In this document: one piece after another, positions 24,421-37,172 of the stretch
Layout: every line of letters begins with the position of its first letter
How positions within the stretch are numbered: the first letter of the stretch is position 1
Assembly: GCA_016927865.1 (NCBI GenBank)
Contig: JAFGLU010000122.1
Coordinates: 1 to 64,000, forward strand
Length of the DNA: 64,000 nucleotides
Source of the DNA: Anaerolineaceae bacterium
GTDB lineage: Bacteria; Chloroflexota; Anaerolineae; Anaerolineales; Anaerolineaceae
Reading direction: 5' to 3'
The notes under the pieces: model-generated
The model's database searches: none
What the model saw: only the letters and a program-made list of their open reading frames with translations
Told to the model about the DNA's origin: nothing
Made by a program: the position numbers and the translations under genes

Positions 24421-25523
24421 ACCTAAACGGACGTGGCTTCTACATCTGGAAGATAGCAAATTGCGAAGGCGGCGACCCTGAGCGTATTGCCGAAACGGCT
24501 CTGCAAGCGCGCCTCAGCCACGTTTTAATCAAAGTTGCCGATTGGTACAGACCCTATAACATCACCCCCTCTGGCGCCGACCTGGTGCCGCCGCTGGTGA
24601 ATGCGCTGCGCAAGCGCGGCATCCAGGCCTGGGGCTGGCAGTATATCTACGGCTCCGAACCGGCCCGCGAAGCCCAAATGGCTGCCCGCCGCATTCAAGA
24701 GCTGGACCTGGATGGATTTGTTATTGACGCGGAAATCGAATACGAGCAGCCCCGCCGCTCCGAAGATGCCAAGCGCTACTGTGGTAATCTGCGCGCTGCC
24801 ATTCCTTCGCTGCCCATCGCACTCAGTTCCTTCCGCTTTCCCACCCTGCATATGGCCCTTCCCTGGAAAATATTCCTCGAGCATGTCGACTTCGCCATGC
24901 CCCAGGTTTACTGGGAAAAATCCCACAACCCCGGCGACCAGCTCAAACGCACCGTACGCGAATACCGCAATCTGGCGCCCGTGCGGCCCATCTTCCCCAC
25001 CGGCGCGGCTTACAAATGGGGCGGCTGGAAGCCCACCACCGCTGACCTGATCGAATACCTGCGCACGGTCGAAGAGATTGGCCTGCCCGGAACTAACTTT
25101 TGGGTCTGGGAGCAGTGCCGCCGCGACCTGCCCGAGTTCTGGGAGCTCATCGCTCAACCCGAGTTACCCGAGCCTGAAAAGCCCCCCGAACCGCCTAAGG
25201 AACTCCTCGAACAGTATTTCGACGCGCTCAATGCCCGCGATCTGGCCGCGCTGGCCGCCCTCTACCACCCCAAGGCCGTCCACATCACCGCCGAGCGAAC
25301 CCTGCAGGGACCGCTTTCCATCCGCGCCTGGGCCGGACAGTGGCTGGAGCAGCAGCTTCCCAACGCCCGCTTCGCCCTAACCGGCCAAACCAAGACCCTG
25401 TTCGGCCGTTCCTTCACCTGGAAAGCCGACTCGGCCAACGCAAAAATCCCCCAGGGCCGAGATACCATCACCCTGAGGGACGACAAAATCCTCTACCACT
25501 ACAGCGCATTCAAGATTGTGTAA
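24417..25523 (+). CDS. TIM-barrel protein fused to an NTF2/SnoaL-like domain
   Basis: A 368-residue cytoplasmic protein. Residues about 1-245 look like a glycoside-hydrolase-type barrel: GRGFYIWKIAN, SHVLIKVADWY, AWGWQYIYGSEP, GFVIDAEIEYEQP (possible catalytic acids), VDFAMPQVYWEKS and FWVWEQCRRD at strand ends, similar to GH18/GH25-like folds. A Pro/Glu linker at about 247-262 leads to a C-terminal NTF2-like domain (LLEQYFDALNARDLAALAALYHPKAVHI). The barrel-to-NTF2 fusion is unusual. No signal peptide is visible, so it should act inside the cell. It overlaps the HD gene by four bases. Confidence 0.65.
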   Translation: MNLNGRGFYIWKIANCEGGDPERIAETALQARLSHVLIKVADWYRPYNITPSGADLVPPLVNALRKRGIQAWGWQYIYGSEPAREAQMAARRIQELDLDGFVIDAEIEYEQPRRSEDAKRYCGNLRAAIPSLPIALSSFRFPTLHMALPWKIFLEHVDFAMPQVYWEKSHNPGDQLKRTVREYRNLAPVRPIFPTGAAYKWGGWKPTTADLIEYLRTVEEIGLPGTNFWVWEQCRRDLPEFWELIAQPELPEPEKPPEPPKELLEQYFDALNARDLAALAALYHPKAVHITAERTLQGPLSIRAWAGQWLEQQLPNARFALTGQTKTLFGRSFTWKADSANAKIPQGRDTITLRDDKILYHYSAFKIV

Positions 25524-25541
25524 GGGTAATTCGGGAGTAGT

Positions 25542-25559
25542 GGCAGTTCATGAACTGCC
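25542..25559. repeat. 18-bp palindrome between convergent genes
   Basis: GGCAGTTCATGAACTGCC is perfectly palindromic and embedded in a weaker GTGG...CCAC frame. It resembles a widespread intergenic palindrome type in bacteria. It follows the TIM-barrel gene and precedes a terminator hairpin. Confidence 0.65.
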
Positions 25560-25585
25560 CCCACACCCGATTTGACGTCATCCGC

Positions 25586-25621
25586 AAGACCCTAAGGGTT
25601 TCGGAAAACCCTTAGGGTCTT
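25586..25621. terminator. Terminator hairpin of the topoisomerase gene
   Basis: A perfect 16-bp stem (25586-25601 with 25606-25621) around the loop CGGA, of the type AAGACCCTAAGGG. It lies 10 bases beyond the stop of the minus-strand topoisomerase gene and is convergent with the plus-strand TIM-barrel gene, so it may serve both. The U-tracts are short. Confidence 0.7.
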
Positions 25622-25631
25622 CTTGTAGTAC

Positions 25632-28600
25632 CTATTTCTTCGGCTTCACCACCGGCTTCTTGGCGGCAGGTGTGCTATTCGCTGGTTTCTTGGCTGCTGG
25701 GGTGCTTGTCGCCGGTTTCTTTGCCGCTGAAGCACCACCGGCAGGTTTCTTAGCCGCAGAAGTCGTTGCCCGGCCACCAGCAACAGGTTTCTTCGCGGCG
25801 GGTTTCACCTCCGGGGTTGTCTTGGCTGATGAAGCAGCAGGCTTCTTCGTGGCAGCTTTAGCAGCCGCCGGGGCTGTTTTTGCCTGCTGCGCAGCCGCTG
25901 GTTTCGCTCGCGTCGTCCCGGTGGCCTTAGCCTGGGTCGATGTTTGCGCGGGTTTCTTCGCCGCCGAAGTTTTCTTCACCTCCGGCAGAACCTCCGTTGT
26001 AGCAGCCTTGCGCGTTCGTGGGGCAGGAGCCGCCGCCGAGGCAGTTTTCTTCGCACGGGTTGGCTCAACCTCGGCTGGCGCTGCCGCCGCAGGTTTGGCT
26101 CGGCTACTCCTTGCTGGCGCCGCCAGCGCTGCAGCGGCAGACTTGGCTTTTCGCACAGGTTTCTCGGCCGCCGCCGGAACTGCCATCTTCTTCGCGCGGG
26201 TTGGCGTGGCTGCTTCCGGCGCCGCCGGCCCCGCTTTACTCTTGGTCGCCGCTGCCCCCCGCACCGGCTTCGCGTCTGACTCTAGCCCAGGCAGCGCTAC
26301 CTGCGCCACCGCTTCTTTCACCCTGGGCGCTTTGTCCTCTGTCGAGCGGGCCGTCTTGAACACAGGCACCGGGGTGAAACCCACCACCGAGTCGCCGCCC
26401 TTCACCGGCACCAGCTCGGTACCCTTCGCGCCGCGTTTGCTCGCCGGAACGTCTCCAATCTTCACGTTCCGCGCCGCCAGCTTTTCCAGGTGCAGCAGTC
26501 CGCCCTCCGAGGCCTTTCCGATCATCGCCGCCACCACCTGCACGCCCAAAGGCGGCTTGCAAGCAATCACACCCTGCCCATAACGCCCCTGCAAGGGGAA
26601 TTCCGCTGCGGAAGTGCGCCAGGCTTTCCCATCCGAGGCCACCCACATCACATCCGCTTTGGCATCCCAACGCACCAGGGCTGCCACAGAGTCCACATTA
26701 CCCAGCTTGACGCCCATCACACCCGCCGCAACCAGACCCATCGGCCGCACCTCGTCTTCCGAGAAGCGAATGCCCATGCCTTGGGCTGTGAACAGGCCAA
26801 TTTCTGCCTTTCCGTCCGTCACCAGCACGTCCAACAAAGCATCATCGGCGTTCACTTTCGCCAGAGTGAACGTCTGCGACGATGGACCGGGCAGCTCGCT
26901 AACCGCTGACTTTTTCAACATACCCTGGCGGGTCGCCGTCAAGATGAAGCCTTCACTGTTGGCGGCAGGAACTGTGAACATTGCCGCCAGGTAATCATCT
27001 TCGCTCAGCGCGCTGGCCTTGTTCAGTCTCACCCCTTCGGCAAAGCTCTGCACCTCGGGCAGCGTGTGCACTGTAACTGCCGAAGCCTGGCCCTGGCGGT
27101 TGACCAGGTACAGGGTTTCGTGCGTGTTGGTGCGCAGCAAGCGCAGCGGGGCGTCTCGTCCGGCGATGCGCGGCAGTTCGTCGCCCACCGTGCGCCCAAT
27201 CAACCCGTCAATCGTCACGCCCACCCACACCGTCTCGGCGGGGGTCATGTCGGTTGTGGTCAGCAAGCTGGCAGACGAATCGCCTTCTTTGATGGAGAAG
27301 ATTTGCGTCCGGCGCCGGTCATCATAGGTCGCCTTCATGGCGCCCAATTCCTCTTCCACAATCGTGCGCATCCGCTTGGGTGATTTCAACAAGGATTCCA
27401 GGTCCTTGATCTGTGCCTGCAATTCCTTGTACTCATCTTCGATCTTCTTGCGTTCCAGAGAAGCCAACCGCCGCAATTGCATATCCAAAATCGACTGGGC
27501 CTGAATCTCGCTCAACTTAAAGCGCTTAATCAACCGCTGGCGGGCCGTCTCAACATCTGGCGCCTGGCGGATCAAATTGATCACCTCGTCCAGGTTCTTC
27601 AACGCCACGCGCAAGCCTTCCAAAATGTGTGCGCGCGCGCGAGCCTTGCTCAAATCATACTCACTGCGCCGCCGAACCACTTCCAGGCGGTGTTCCAGGA
27701 ACACACGCAGGGCTTGTTTCAGGGTCAACAAGCGCGGCTCGCCATCCACCAGGGCCAGCAGGGTGATACCAAAAGTGGTCTGCAGCGGCGTGCGGTGATA
27801 CAGCGCCCGCAGCACATTCTCCTGGTCGCCCGATTTGCTCAGTTCGATCACCACCCGCATGCCGTGCCGGTCAGACTCGTCACGCAAGTCCGAGATCCCA
27901 TCCAGATGCCCTTCGCGCACCAGTTCGGCAATGCGCTCAATCAAGGTGGTCTTGTTCACCTGGTAAGGCAGCTCGGTGATGATCAGCCGCCCGCGTCCGC
28001 GCCCCGTGTCTTCGGTATGCACCCGCCCGCGCACCGTGATCCGCCCGCGCCCGCTGCCATAAGCCGAGAGCAACCCGCTCTCCGGGCCTTCCTGCAGGAT
28101 GATCCCGCCGGTGGGAAAATCGGGGCCTTTGATGAAACGCATCAAATCCGACACGTTGATGTCGTCCAGGTGTTCCCACTCCTCCAACATGTAACTCAGC
28201 GCGGAAATCACCTCGCCCAGGTTGTGCGGCGGGATGCTGGTCGCCATGCCCACGGCAATGCCGCTGGCCCCGTTGACCAGCAGGTTCGGCACCGCCGCCG
28301 GCAGCACCAAAGGCTCGCGCAAGGTACCGTCAAAGTTGTCGGAAAAATCAACCGTGTCGCGGTCAATCTGCCCCAGGATTTCCACCGCAAAGCGCGTCAG
28401 GCGTGCTTCGGTGTAGCGCATTGCTGCCGGGGGGTCGCCGTCAATCGACCCAAAGTTGCCTTGCCCATCTACCAGCATCTGGCGCATCGAAAAATCTTGC
28501 GCCAACCGGGCCATCGCTTCATAAACTGCCGAATCGCCATGCGGATGGTACTTGCCCAGCACCTCACCGACTATTCTGGCCGACTTCTTATAGGGCGAAG

Positions 28601-28772
28601 TGGCATCCACATTCATGTCGTGCATCGCGTACAGGATACGCCGCTGCACCGGCTTCAAACCATCGCGCGCGTCTGGCAGTGCCCGCGCCACAATCACACT
28701 CATCGCATAATCCAGGTAAGACTGCTGCATCTCCTGGTCAATATCCACCCGGCGAACGAGACCTATTTCCAT
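25632..28772 (-). CDS. gyrA: Type IIA DNA topoisomerase subunit A (GyrA/ParC) with H1-like tail
   Basis: A 1046-residue protein. The breakage-reunion domain carries the catalytic Tyr120 in [10 protein letters not shown] and the helix [15 protein letters not shown] (quinolone-binding Ser81 and Glu85). From about residue 490 come beta-pinwheel blades ([42 protein letters not shown]). At the place where gyrases have the GyrA box (QRRGGKG) this protein has PRIAGRDA, so a ParC-like role is possible. Residues about 837-1046 are an added Lys/Ala/Pro-rich tail with repeated AAKKP units, like histone H1 or HupB tails. The start at 28772 follows CGGAG. A dispersed palindromic element begins 16 bases upstream. 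No gyrB or parE is in the window. Confidence 0.92.
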   Translation of the reverse strand: MEIGLVRRVDIDQEMQQSYLDYAMSVIVARALPDARDGLKPVQRRILYAMHDMNVDATSPYKKSARIVGEVLGKYHPHGDSAVYEAMARLAQDFSMRQMLVDGQGNFGSIDGDPPAAMRYTEARLTRFAVEILGQIDRDTVDFSDNFDGTLREPLVLPAAVPNLLVNGASGIAVGMATSIPPHNLGEVISALSYMLEEWEHLDDINVSDLMRFIKGPDFPTGGIILQEGPESGLLSAYGSGRGRITVRGRVHTEDTGRGRGRLIITELPYQVNKTTLIERIAELVREGHLDGISDLRDESDRHGMRVVIELSKSGDQENVLRALYHRTPLQTTFGITLLALVDGEPRLLTLKQALRVFLEHRLEVVRRRSEYDLSKARARAHILEGLRVALKNLDEVINLIRQAPDVETARQRLIKRFKLSEIQAQSILDMQLRRLASLERKKIEDEYKELQAQIKDLESLLKSPKRMRTIVEEELGAMKATYDDRRRTQIFSIKEGDSSASLLTTTDMTPAETVWVGVTIDGLIGRTVGDELPRIAGRDAPLRLLRTNTHETLYLVNRQGQASAVTVHTLPEVQSFAEGVRLNKASALSEDDYLAAMFTVPAANSEGFILTATRQGMLKKSAVSELPGPSSQTFTLAKVNADDALLDVLVTDGKAEIGLFTAQGMGIRFSEDEVRPMGLVAAGVMGVKLGNVDSVAALVRWDAKADVMWVASDGKAWRTSAAEFPLQGRYGQGVIACKPPLGVQVVAAMIGKASEGGLLHLEKLAARNVKIGDVPASKRGAKGTELVPVKGGDSVVGFTPVPVFKTARSTEDKAPRVKEAVAQVALPGLESDAKPVRGAAATKSKAGPAAPEAATPTRAKKMAVPAAAEKPVRKAKSAAAALAAPARSSRAKPAAAAPAEVEPTRAKKTASAAAPAPRTRKAATTEVLPEVKKTSAAKKPAQTSTQAKATGTTRAKPAAAQQAKTAPAAAKAATKKPAASSAKTTPEVKPAAKKPVAGGRATTSAAKKPAGGASAAKKPATSTPAAKKPANSTPAAKKPVVKPKK

Positions 28773-28787
28773 AATTTCTCCGTATCT

Positions 28788-28887
28788 GCTCACCGGAGGT
28801 GAAGGGATCTACAGAATTTGAGATGTGTGTGGGTGCTTCGCACCCACACACATCTCAAATTCTGATCTCTTCAACCTCTGCCTGAGC
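28788..28887. repeat. Dispersed palindromic element, copy C
   Basis: A perfect 25-bp stem, 28812-28836 with 28840-28864, closed by TTC (GCGAAGC on the minus strand). The base reads CAGAATTTGAG and the tip GGGTGC. The outer arms GCTCACCGGAGGTGAAGG (28788-28805) and the imperfect complement of GCTCAGGCAGAGGTTGAAG (ending at 28887) extend it to about 100 bp. It lies immediately 5' of the topoisomerase gene, so it will fall in that gene's leader or promoter. Confidence 0.85.
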
Positions 28888-29322
28888 TATAAATTTTCTC
28901 CAATGTGTATGTTCGGGTTCACCTGGAACCCAGGCCTATAGTTTAACATAATTTCCATAAACTGGCCGGTTTAAGCGCTCCGGCCCCCTCCATCTGTAGC
29001 GGCGGGTCTTTAATGCGGGCTGATGTCGCACACCTTTATATATCCAGGCGCGCACTTCTCACCAACCCACCCTCCAGACCCGCCGATCTTCAATCACCGG
29101 GCAAATGAAAGACCGTCGGCTTGACCGCTTCCACCCGCCCCCCTTTAGCAACGTTAAATCCAGCGAAAGCCGACAACTTCCCCGCACGACATTGGCATCT
29201 TAACTCTTAGATGTCGGTTTTCGCTAACGCCTCGAAACACGCCCCGAGTAGGACAATCCGCTCAAACCGACCTACAAATTGGCTCCAGACCCGCCGATCT
29301 TCTCTCACCCAGGAATTAAATC
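28888..29322. other. Gap with direct and inverted repeats; no gene recognised
   Basis: About 430 bases without a credible reading frame. CTCCAGACCCGCCGATCTTC occurs exactly twice (29072-29091 and 29283-29302), each followed by a TCACC-like string. AGCGAAAGCCGACA (29162-29175) pairs with TGTCGGTTTTCGCT (29212-29225) except for one G-U pair, forming a 14-bp stem with inner GACAT/ATGTC pairing. A structured RNA or a degenerate mobile fragment is possible; I cannot decide. Confidence 0.4.
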
Positions 29323-29352
29323 ACAAGGACGAGCCTTTCGACTCGCCCTTGT
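29323..29352 (-). terminator. rpoC terminator hairpin
   Basis: ACAAGGACGAG (29323-29333) pairs with CTCGCCCTTGT (29342-29352) apart from one mismatch (C-A on the plus strand, G-U in minus-strand RNA), with an eight-base loop. It begins 20 bases after the rpoC stop on the minus strand. Confidence 0.65.
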
Positions 29353-29371
29353 AACACTACTAATTATTTGG

Positions 29372-33604
<4,233 letters not shown>

Positions 33605-33645
33605 TAAAAAGCCTCCTCAAAAGGAACCTGGATGGGGCGGCAAAC

Positions 33646-33687
33646 AAAACCAGGCGCAAAGGAGTGCATCCGATGCGCGCTGGTTTT
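33646..33687 (-). promoter_or_regulatory. Leader hairpin of rpoC
   Basis: AAAACCAGGCGCA (33646-33658) pairs with TGCGCGCTGGTTTT (33674-33687) with one bulge. It lies within the predicted rpoC leader, between promoter and ribosome-binding site. A regulatory or processing role is inferred from position only. Confidence 0.45.
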
Positions 33688-33727
33688 AGTGCGTTAGGAC
33701 AAATATATAACAGGCATGCGATCTAAA

Positions 33728-33736
33728 ATTATACCA
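33728..33736 (-). promoter_or_regulatory. Extended -10 promoter of rpoC
   Basis: On the minus strand the sequence reads TGGTATAAT, a TGn-TATAAT extended -10 box, predicting a start near 33721 and a leader of about 117 bases. A T-rich element further upstream gives only a weak -35. Confidence 0.65.
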
Positions 33737-33854
33737 CAATTTCTAAAAAACAATACCCTTTTTTGAAAACTCCCCCAAGGAATTGTTGAAGAAAATCCCA
33801 TCTCCAGGTAATTATGGCGCGAGCCGCGACCCATAATCACTACAATTCGGTCTC

Positions 33855-36800
33855 TTATATCGCCAGGTTGACAGCCACCGCCTGATGGACGGGCATCTCC
33901 AGGTAGAAGGTGCTGCCCTTTCCCAACTGGCTCTCCACCCACACCCGCCCATTATGCCGCTCCGCGATCGATTTGACAATCGCCAATCCCAGGCCCGACC
34001 CGCGCTGCGCAAAAGCCTCGCGCCGCCCGCTGCGGTAGAATTTCTCGAACAAACGCGGCAAATCCAGCGGCGCAATGCCGATGCCGCTGTCCTGCACCTG
34101 CATCAACACCCGCTCACCGCGCAAATCCATCTTGACAGTCACTTTTCCGCCCACCGGTGTATATTTCACCGCGTTTTCTACCAGGTTGTACAAGGCCTGC
34201 TGCACCAACGCCTGGTCAGCCTCGATAACCACCTCACCCGGTCGTGCAGAGTCCACATACTCCAGCTTGATATCTTTTTGGGCTGCCTGGGCGCCCAACT
34301 GCCCAACCACATCCTCAATCACTGCGCGCACATTCACCGGAGCAATCTGCAAGCCCACGCCTGCTTCAATACGCCCCAGGTCTAAAAGATTGTTGACCAG
34401 GCGCGCCATGTTATCGACGCCCTGGGTAATCTTTTGAACATAGCCCTTTTGCTGCTCGTTCAATTCGCCAACCATCTGCATCATCGTCGTATACCCGCGC
34501 ATCAGGGTCAACGGCGAGCGCAAATCATGGCTGACCGTTGAAACAAAGTCCGATTTTAACTGATCCAGTTCTTTGAAGTGCGTGATGTCACGCATCAAAC
34601 ATACCCGCCCAATTGGGCGTCCCTCAACCGTCACGGGTGCGATGCTGACATAATACACTTTATTGCTTCCCAGGGTAATCTCCCGCGTGGTTCCCCGCTG
34701 CTCCATCGGCTCGTTCAACAAATCAGCCAATTCCTGCAGCCTGACCACATCCTTCAGCGGCTGCCCTTCAGCCCCCGAAGCAATCAAGCCGGGTGTTTCC
34801 AATGCCGCCGGGTTGACCAACAGCAAACGCATCTCTTCATCAAACACCATCATCGGCTCTGGCGCAGAGGCCAAAATCGACTCCAGGCGCTGCCGCCCGG
34901 CTTCCGCCGAAGCGTACAAGCGGGCGCTGGTAGCCGCTAAAGCTGCCTGCCCGGCCAGGGTCACAATGAAACGCGTTTCTTCCTCTGAGAAGGAACGCGG
35001 CATATCATAGGAAACCCACAAGGTACCGTAATAATGGTTCTCATAACGGATTGCCACCGCCAACAGCGCCCCCGGGCGCGCCCTGCCCGCCGGGAACTGC
35101 AGCCGCCTCATGCGGCTTGCATTAGGAACGGTCAGCATATCTTGCTGGCCGAGCAAATCAAACAACTGCGTATCCATGTAGGAGTAACGCTCAACAGCCG
35201 TGCCCACCCCAAACGAGACAGGCGTGGATTGCTTGGGGTCCACGGCCACCTCCCGCGATAGCACCATGCGAGCCTGGCTAGCCCCATCCAACATCGCCGC
35301 CTCCAGAATCGGGCGGACGGCATCTTCGATTTCCAGATTGGCAGCCACCCCCTGGCTAACCGCCAGCAGGCGGCTCAATTCACTCAGGCGGGCCCTCAAG
35401 CCAACACGCATCTGCTCGAAGGCCTGTCCAAGCCGCCCCACCTCATCCACCCCCTTCACCAGGGCTGTGCGATCCAAATCGCCGCCGGCAATGCTGGCGG
35501 CCTGGCCCGAAAGCGCGGTTAAAGAGCGGGTCACGCTGCGCAAGCCCAGCCGCAGCATGATGAATGCAATCCCTGAAATCGCCAGGAGCATCAGCAGCAA
35601 AGGCACGGCGATTTCCAAGGCCATCTGCTGAGCCACCTGAGCCGGAACAAATAACAGCACCGACCAGGGTCGCCCCACCGCGGGCTGATAATAACCGTAA
35701 CTTCGCGTCCCATTTGAAGAAATCCCAGCAAAGAAGCCGACCTCCGCCGGGATAGTGCCATCGAAAGGCGCCAGGCTGGGACCACTCACCGGGTAAATCG
35801 TCCGTCCGGATTCGTCTAACAGGTAGCCTTCCCCGCCCAAAGTCTGTGCGCTCTGCAAGGCCAGCACCGCGGGCCGCGTGAAGGGATTAGTATTTAGATC
35901 GGTCCGTCCCAACAAAACCCCTTTCACAACTCCGCCAGCATCCTTTACGGCTGCCAGGAAAGAAACCTGCGCCGAATCCTGCCCCTGTGCGGGTCCAATG
36001 GCATAAGCTTGCACGGCCACGCCGCCAATCGCCAAATCAAGCCCGGCCGTTTCCTCCGGACCAAGGCTCAACCCCGCATCCAATTGTTCAGGGTAACCGC
36101 CAACCGGGTTCTTTGCCTGATCGTAAAAATATAATTGCTGGAAAAATGGCACCGAACGCAGCCGCTCTGCTAACTCATCTGCAAGCTGCGCCCCTGCCAT
36201 CTCAGTCAGTTCGGGGGTAGCCATAGAGATAATCAGGCTCTGTCCGGTTTCCAGAAAGTAAGGCAGGCTGTCGGCAGCTGTTTGGGCGTTGTTCGAGAGT
36301 CTCTGTTCAATCATCTGGCGTACCGCCGCGCCTGCCACCAACCAATCGCCCAAGGTCAGTGTGAGGATTAGAGCCAGAACCAACGGCACGGTTCCCTGGA
36401 AGAAGCGAGCTTGAATGCTGGTTTCGGCCGGAGAGGGCACCAAAGGACCTTTCTTGCCCCACCAATCAGACCGCGCCAGGTACAGCGCCTCCCCTACCAG
36501 CGCCGCGAGGAACATCTCTCCACCGCGAGCCAAAATGCTCCACCAGGTCTGGGTCAGGGCATAATCCAACCGCACCGCCATCGAACCATTGGCCGCAAAC
36601 AGCATGCCCAACATAAATACAGGAATGTACACAACGGTCAGTACGAGTGCCGCCCCCAGCGGGTGGCGGATGAAGCGGTAAAAACCGGTGCGGTAGCGCT
36701 GGCGAACCGCCCATGAAAACAGCAGCGCCAAACCGGCAATTTCAAACGTCGTGAAAGGACTATGGGTTTCAAATAACCCCAACAACAACCCAACCAGCGC

Positions 36801-37148
36801 CCCCAACGCCACAGCCGGCAGCGGACCCAACAAACCCGCCGCCAAAACCCAGGGCAACGCCGCAAAGAACATCAATGCTGGCGCCCCTGTGTCCAACGGG
36901 ACTCCTGGAAGCGGCCAGGCCGAGCCCGACAAGCGCACCCCCACCGCCAGCACAGCTATCGGAGTCAAAAGCACCAATGCCAGCGCCACATACCAACGTC
37001 GGGCCAGTACATTCCAGTTCTTTTCGCCCCCCCGCCACATCCCGAAGCCCAACAGCCCAGCAAAAACGACAAAGCCAACCCACCCAATCAGTTGGGTTGG
37101 CGTAATGACGAAGGGCCGGGATGCAAACAATCCTGGGATCAGTTCCAT
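33855..37148 (-). CDS. Membrane histidine kinase with MASE-like, Cache-like, HAMP, GAF and PAS domains
   Basis: A 1097-residue sensor kinase. Residues about 15-265 contain seven or more membrane helices. A further helix (about 258-280) and an outer sensor domain with a Cache-like look (to about 520) follow, then another helix and HAMP (LTALSGQAASIAGGDLDR). A GAF-like segment and a PAS segment (LESILASAPEPMMVFDEEMRLLLVNPAA) precede the HisKA box SHDLRSPL with phospho-acceptor His874. The ATPase domain shows NLVENAVKYTP, DSGIGI and GSGLGLAI. The signal is unknown. No response regulator is directly attached, though an RR hybrid lies two genes upstream. The ATG at 37148 is preceded by an extended -10 box and only a very short leader. 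Confidence 0.9.
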   Translation of the reverse strand: MELIPGLFASRPFVITPTQLIGWVGFVVFAGLLGFGMWRGGEKNWNVLARRWYVALALVLLTPIAVLAVGVRLSGSAWPLPGVPLDTGAPALMFFAALPWVLAAGLLGPLPAVALGALVGLLLGLFETHSPFTTFEIAGLALLFSWAVRQRYRTGFYRFIRHPLGAALVLTVVYIPVFMLGMLFAANGSMAVRLDYALTQTWWSILARGGEMFLAALVGEALYLARSDWWGKKGPLVPSPAETSIQARFFQGTVPLVLALILTLTLGDWLVAGAAVRQMIEQRLSNNAQTAADSLPYFLETGQSLIISMATPELTEMAGAQLADELAERLRSVPFFQQLYFYDQAKNPVGGYPEQLDAGLSLGPEETAGLDLAIGGVAVQAYAIGPAQGQDSAQVSFLAAVKDAGGVVKGVLLGRTDLNTNPFTRPAVLALQSAQTLGGEGYLLDESGRTIYPVSGPSLAPFDGTIPAEVGFFAGISSNGTRSYGYYQPAVGRPWSVLLFVPAQVAQQMALEIAVPLLLMLLAISGIAFIMLRLGLRSVTRSLTALSGQAASIAGGDLDRTALVKGVDEVGRLGQAFEQMRVGLRARLSELSRLLAVSQGVAANLEIEDAVRPILEAAMLDGASQARMVLSREVAVDPKQSTPVSFGVGTAVERYSYMDTQLFDLLGQQDMLTVPNASRMRRLQFPAGRARPGALLAVAIRYENHYYGTLWVSYDMPRSFSEEETRFIVTLAGQAALAATSARLYASAEAGRQRLESILASAPEPMMVFDEEMRLLLVNPAALETPGLIASGAEGQPLKDVVRLQELADLLNEPMEQRGTTREITLGSNKVYYVSIAPVTVEGRPIGRVCLMRDITHFKELDQLKSDFVSTVSHDLRSPLTLMRGYTTMMQMVGELNEQQKGYVQKITQGVDNMARLVNNLLDLGRIEAGVGLQIAPVNVRAVIEDVVGQLGAQAAQKDIKLEYVDSARPGEVVIEADQALVQQALYNLVENAVKYTPVGGKVTVKMDLRGERVLMQVQDSGIGIAPLDLPRLFEKFYRSGRREAFAQRGSGLGLAIVKSIAERHNGRVWVESQLGKGSTFYLEMPVHQAVAVNLAI

Positions 37149-37163
37149 AGGGGTTCTTAGGAA

Positions 37164-37172
37164 ATTATAGCA
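37164..37172 (-). promoter_or_regulatory. Extended -10 promoter of the membrane histidine kinase
   Basis: The minus strand reads TGCTATAAT. The predicted start lies about nine bases before the ATG at 37148, so the leader is too short for a normal Shine-Dalgarno. The box overlaps the end of the preceding gene, so the kinase can be expressed on its own. Confidence 0.55.

Noticed and set aside
27477-28802. Plus-strand open frame opposite the topoisomerase gene
   Set aside because: It lies fully inside the well-supported topoisomerase gene, has no ribosome-binding site and shows a His/Gln-rich low-complexity composition typical of antisense frames.
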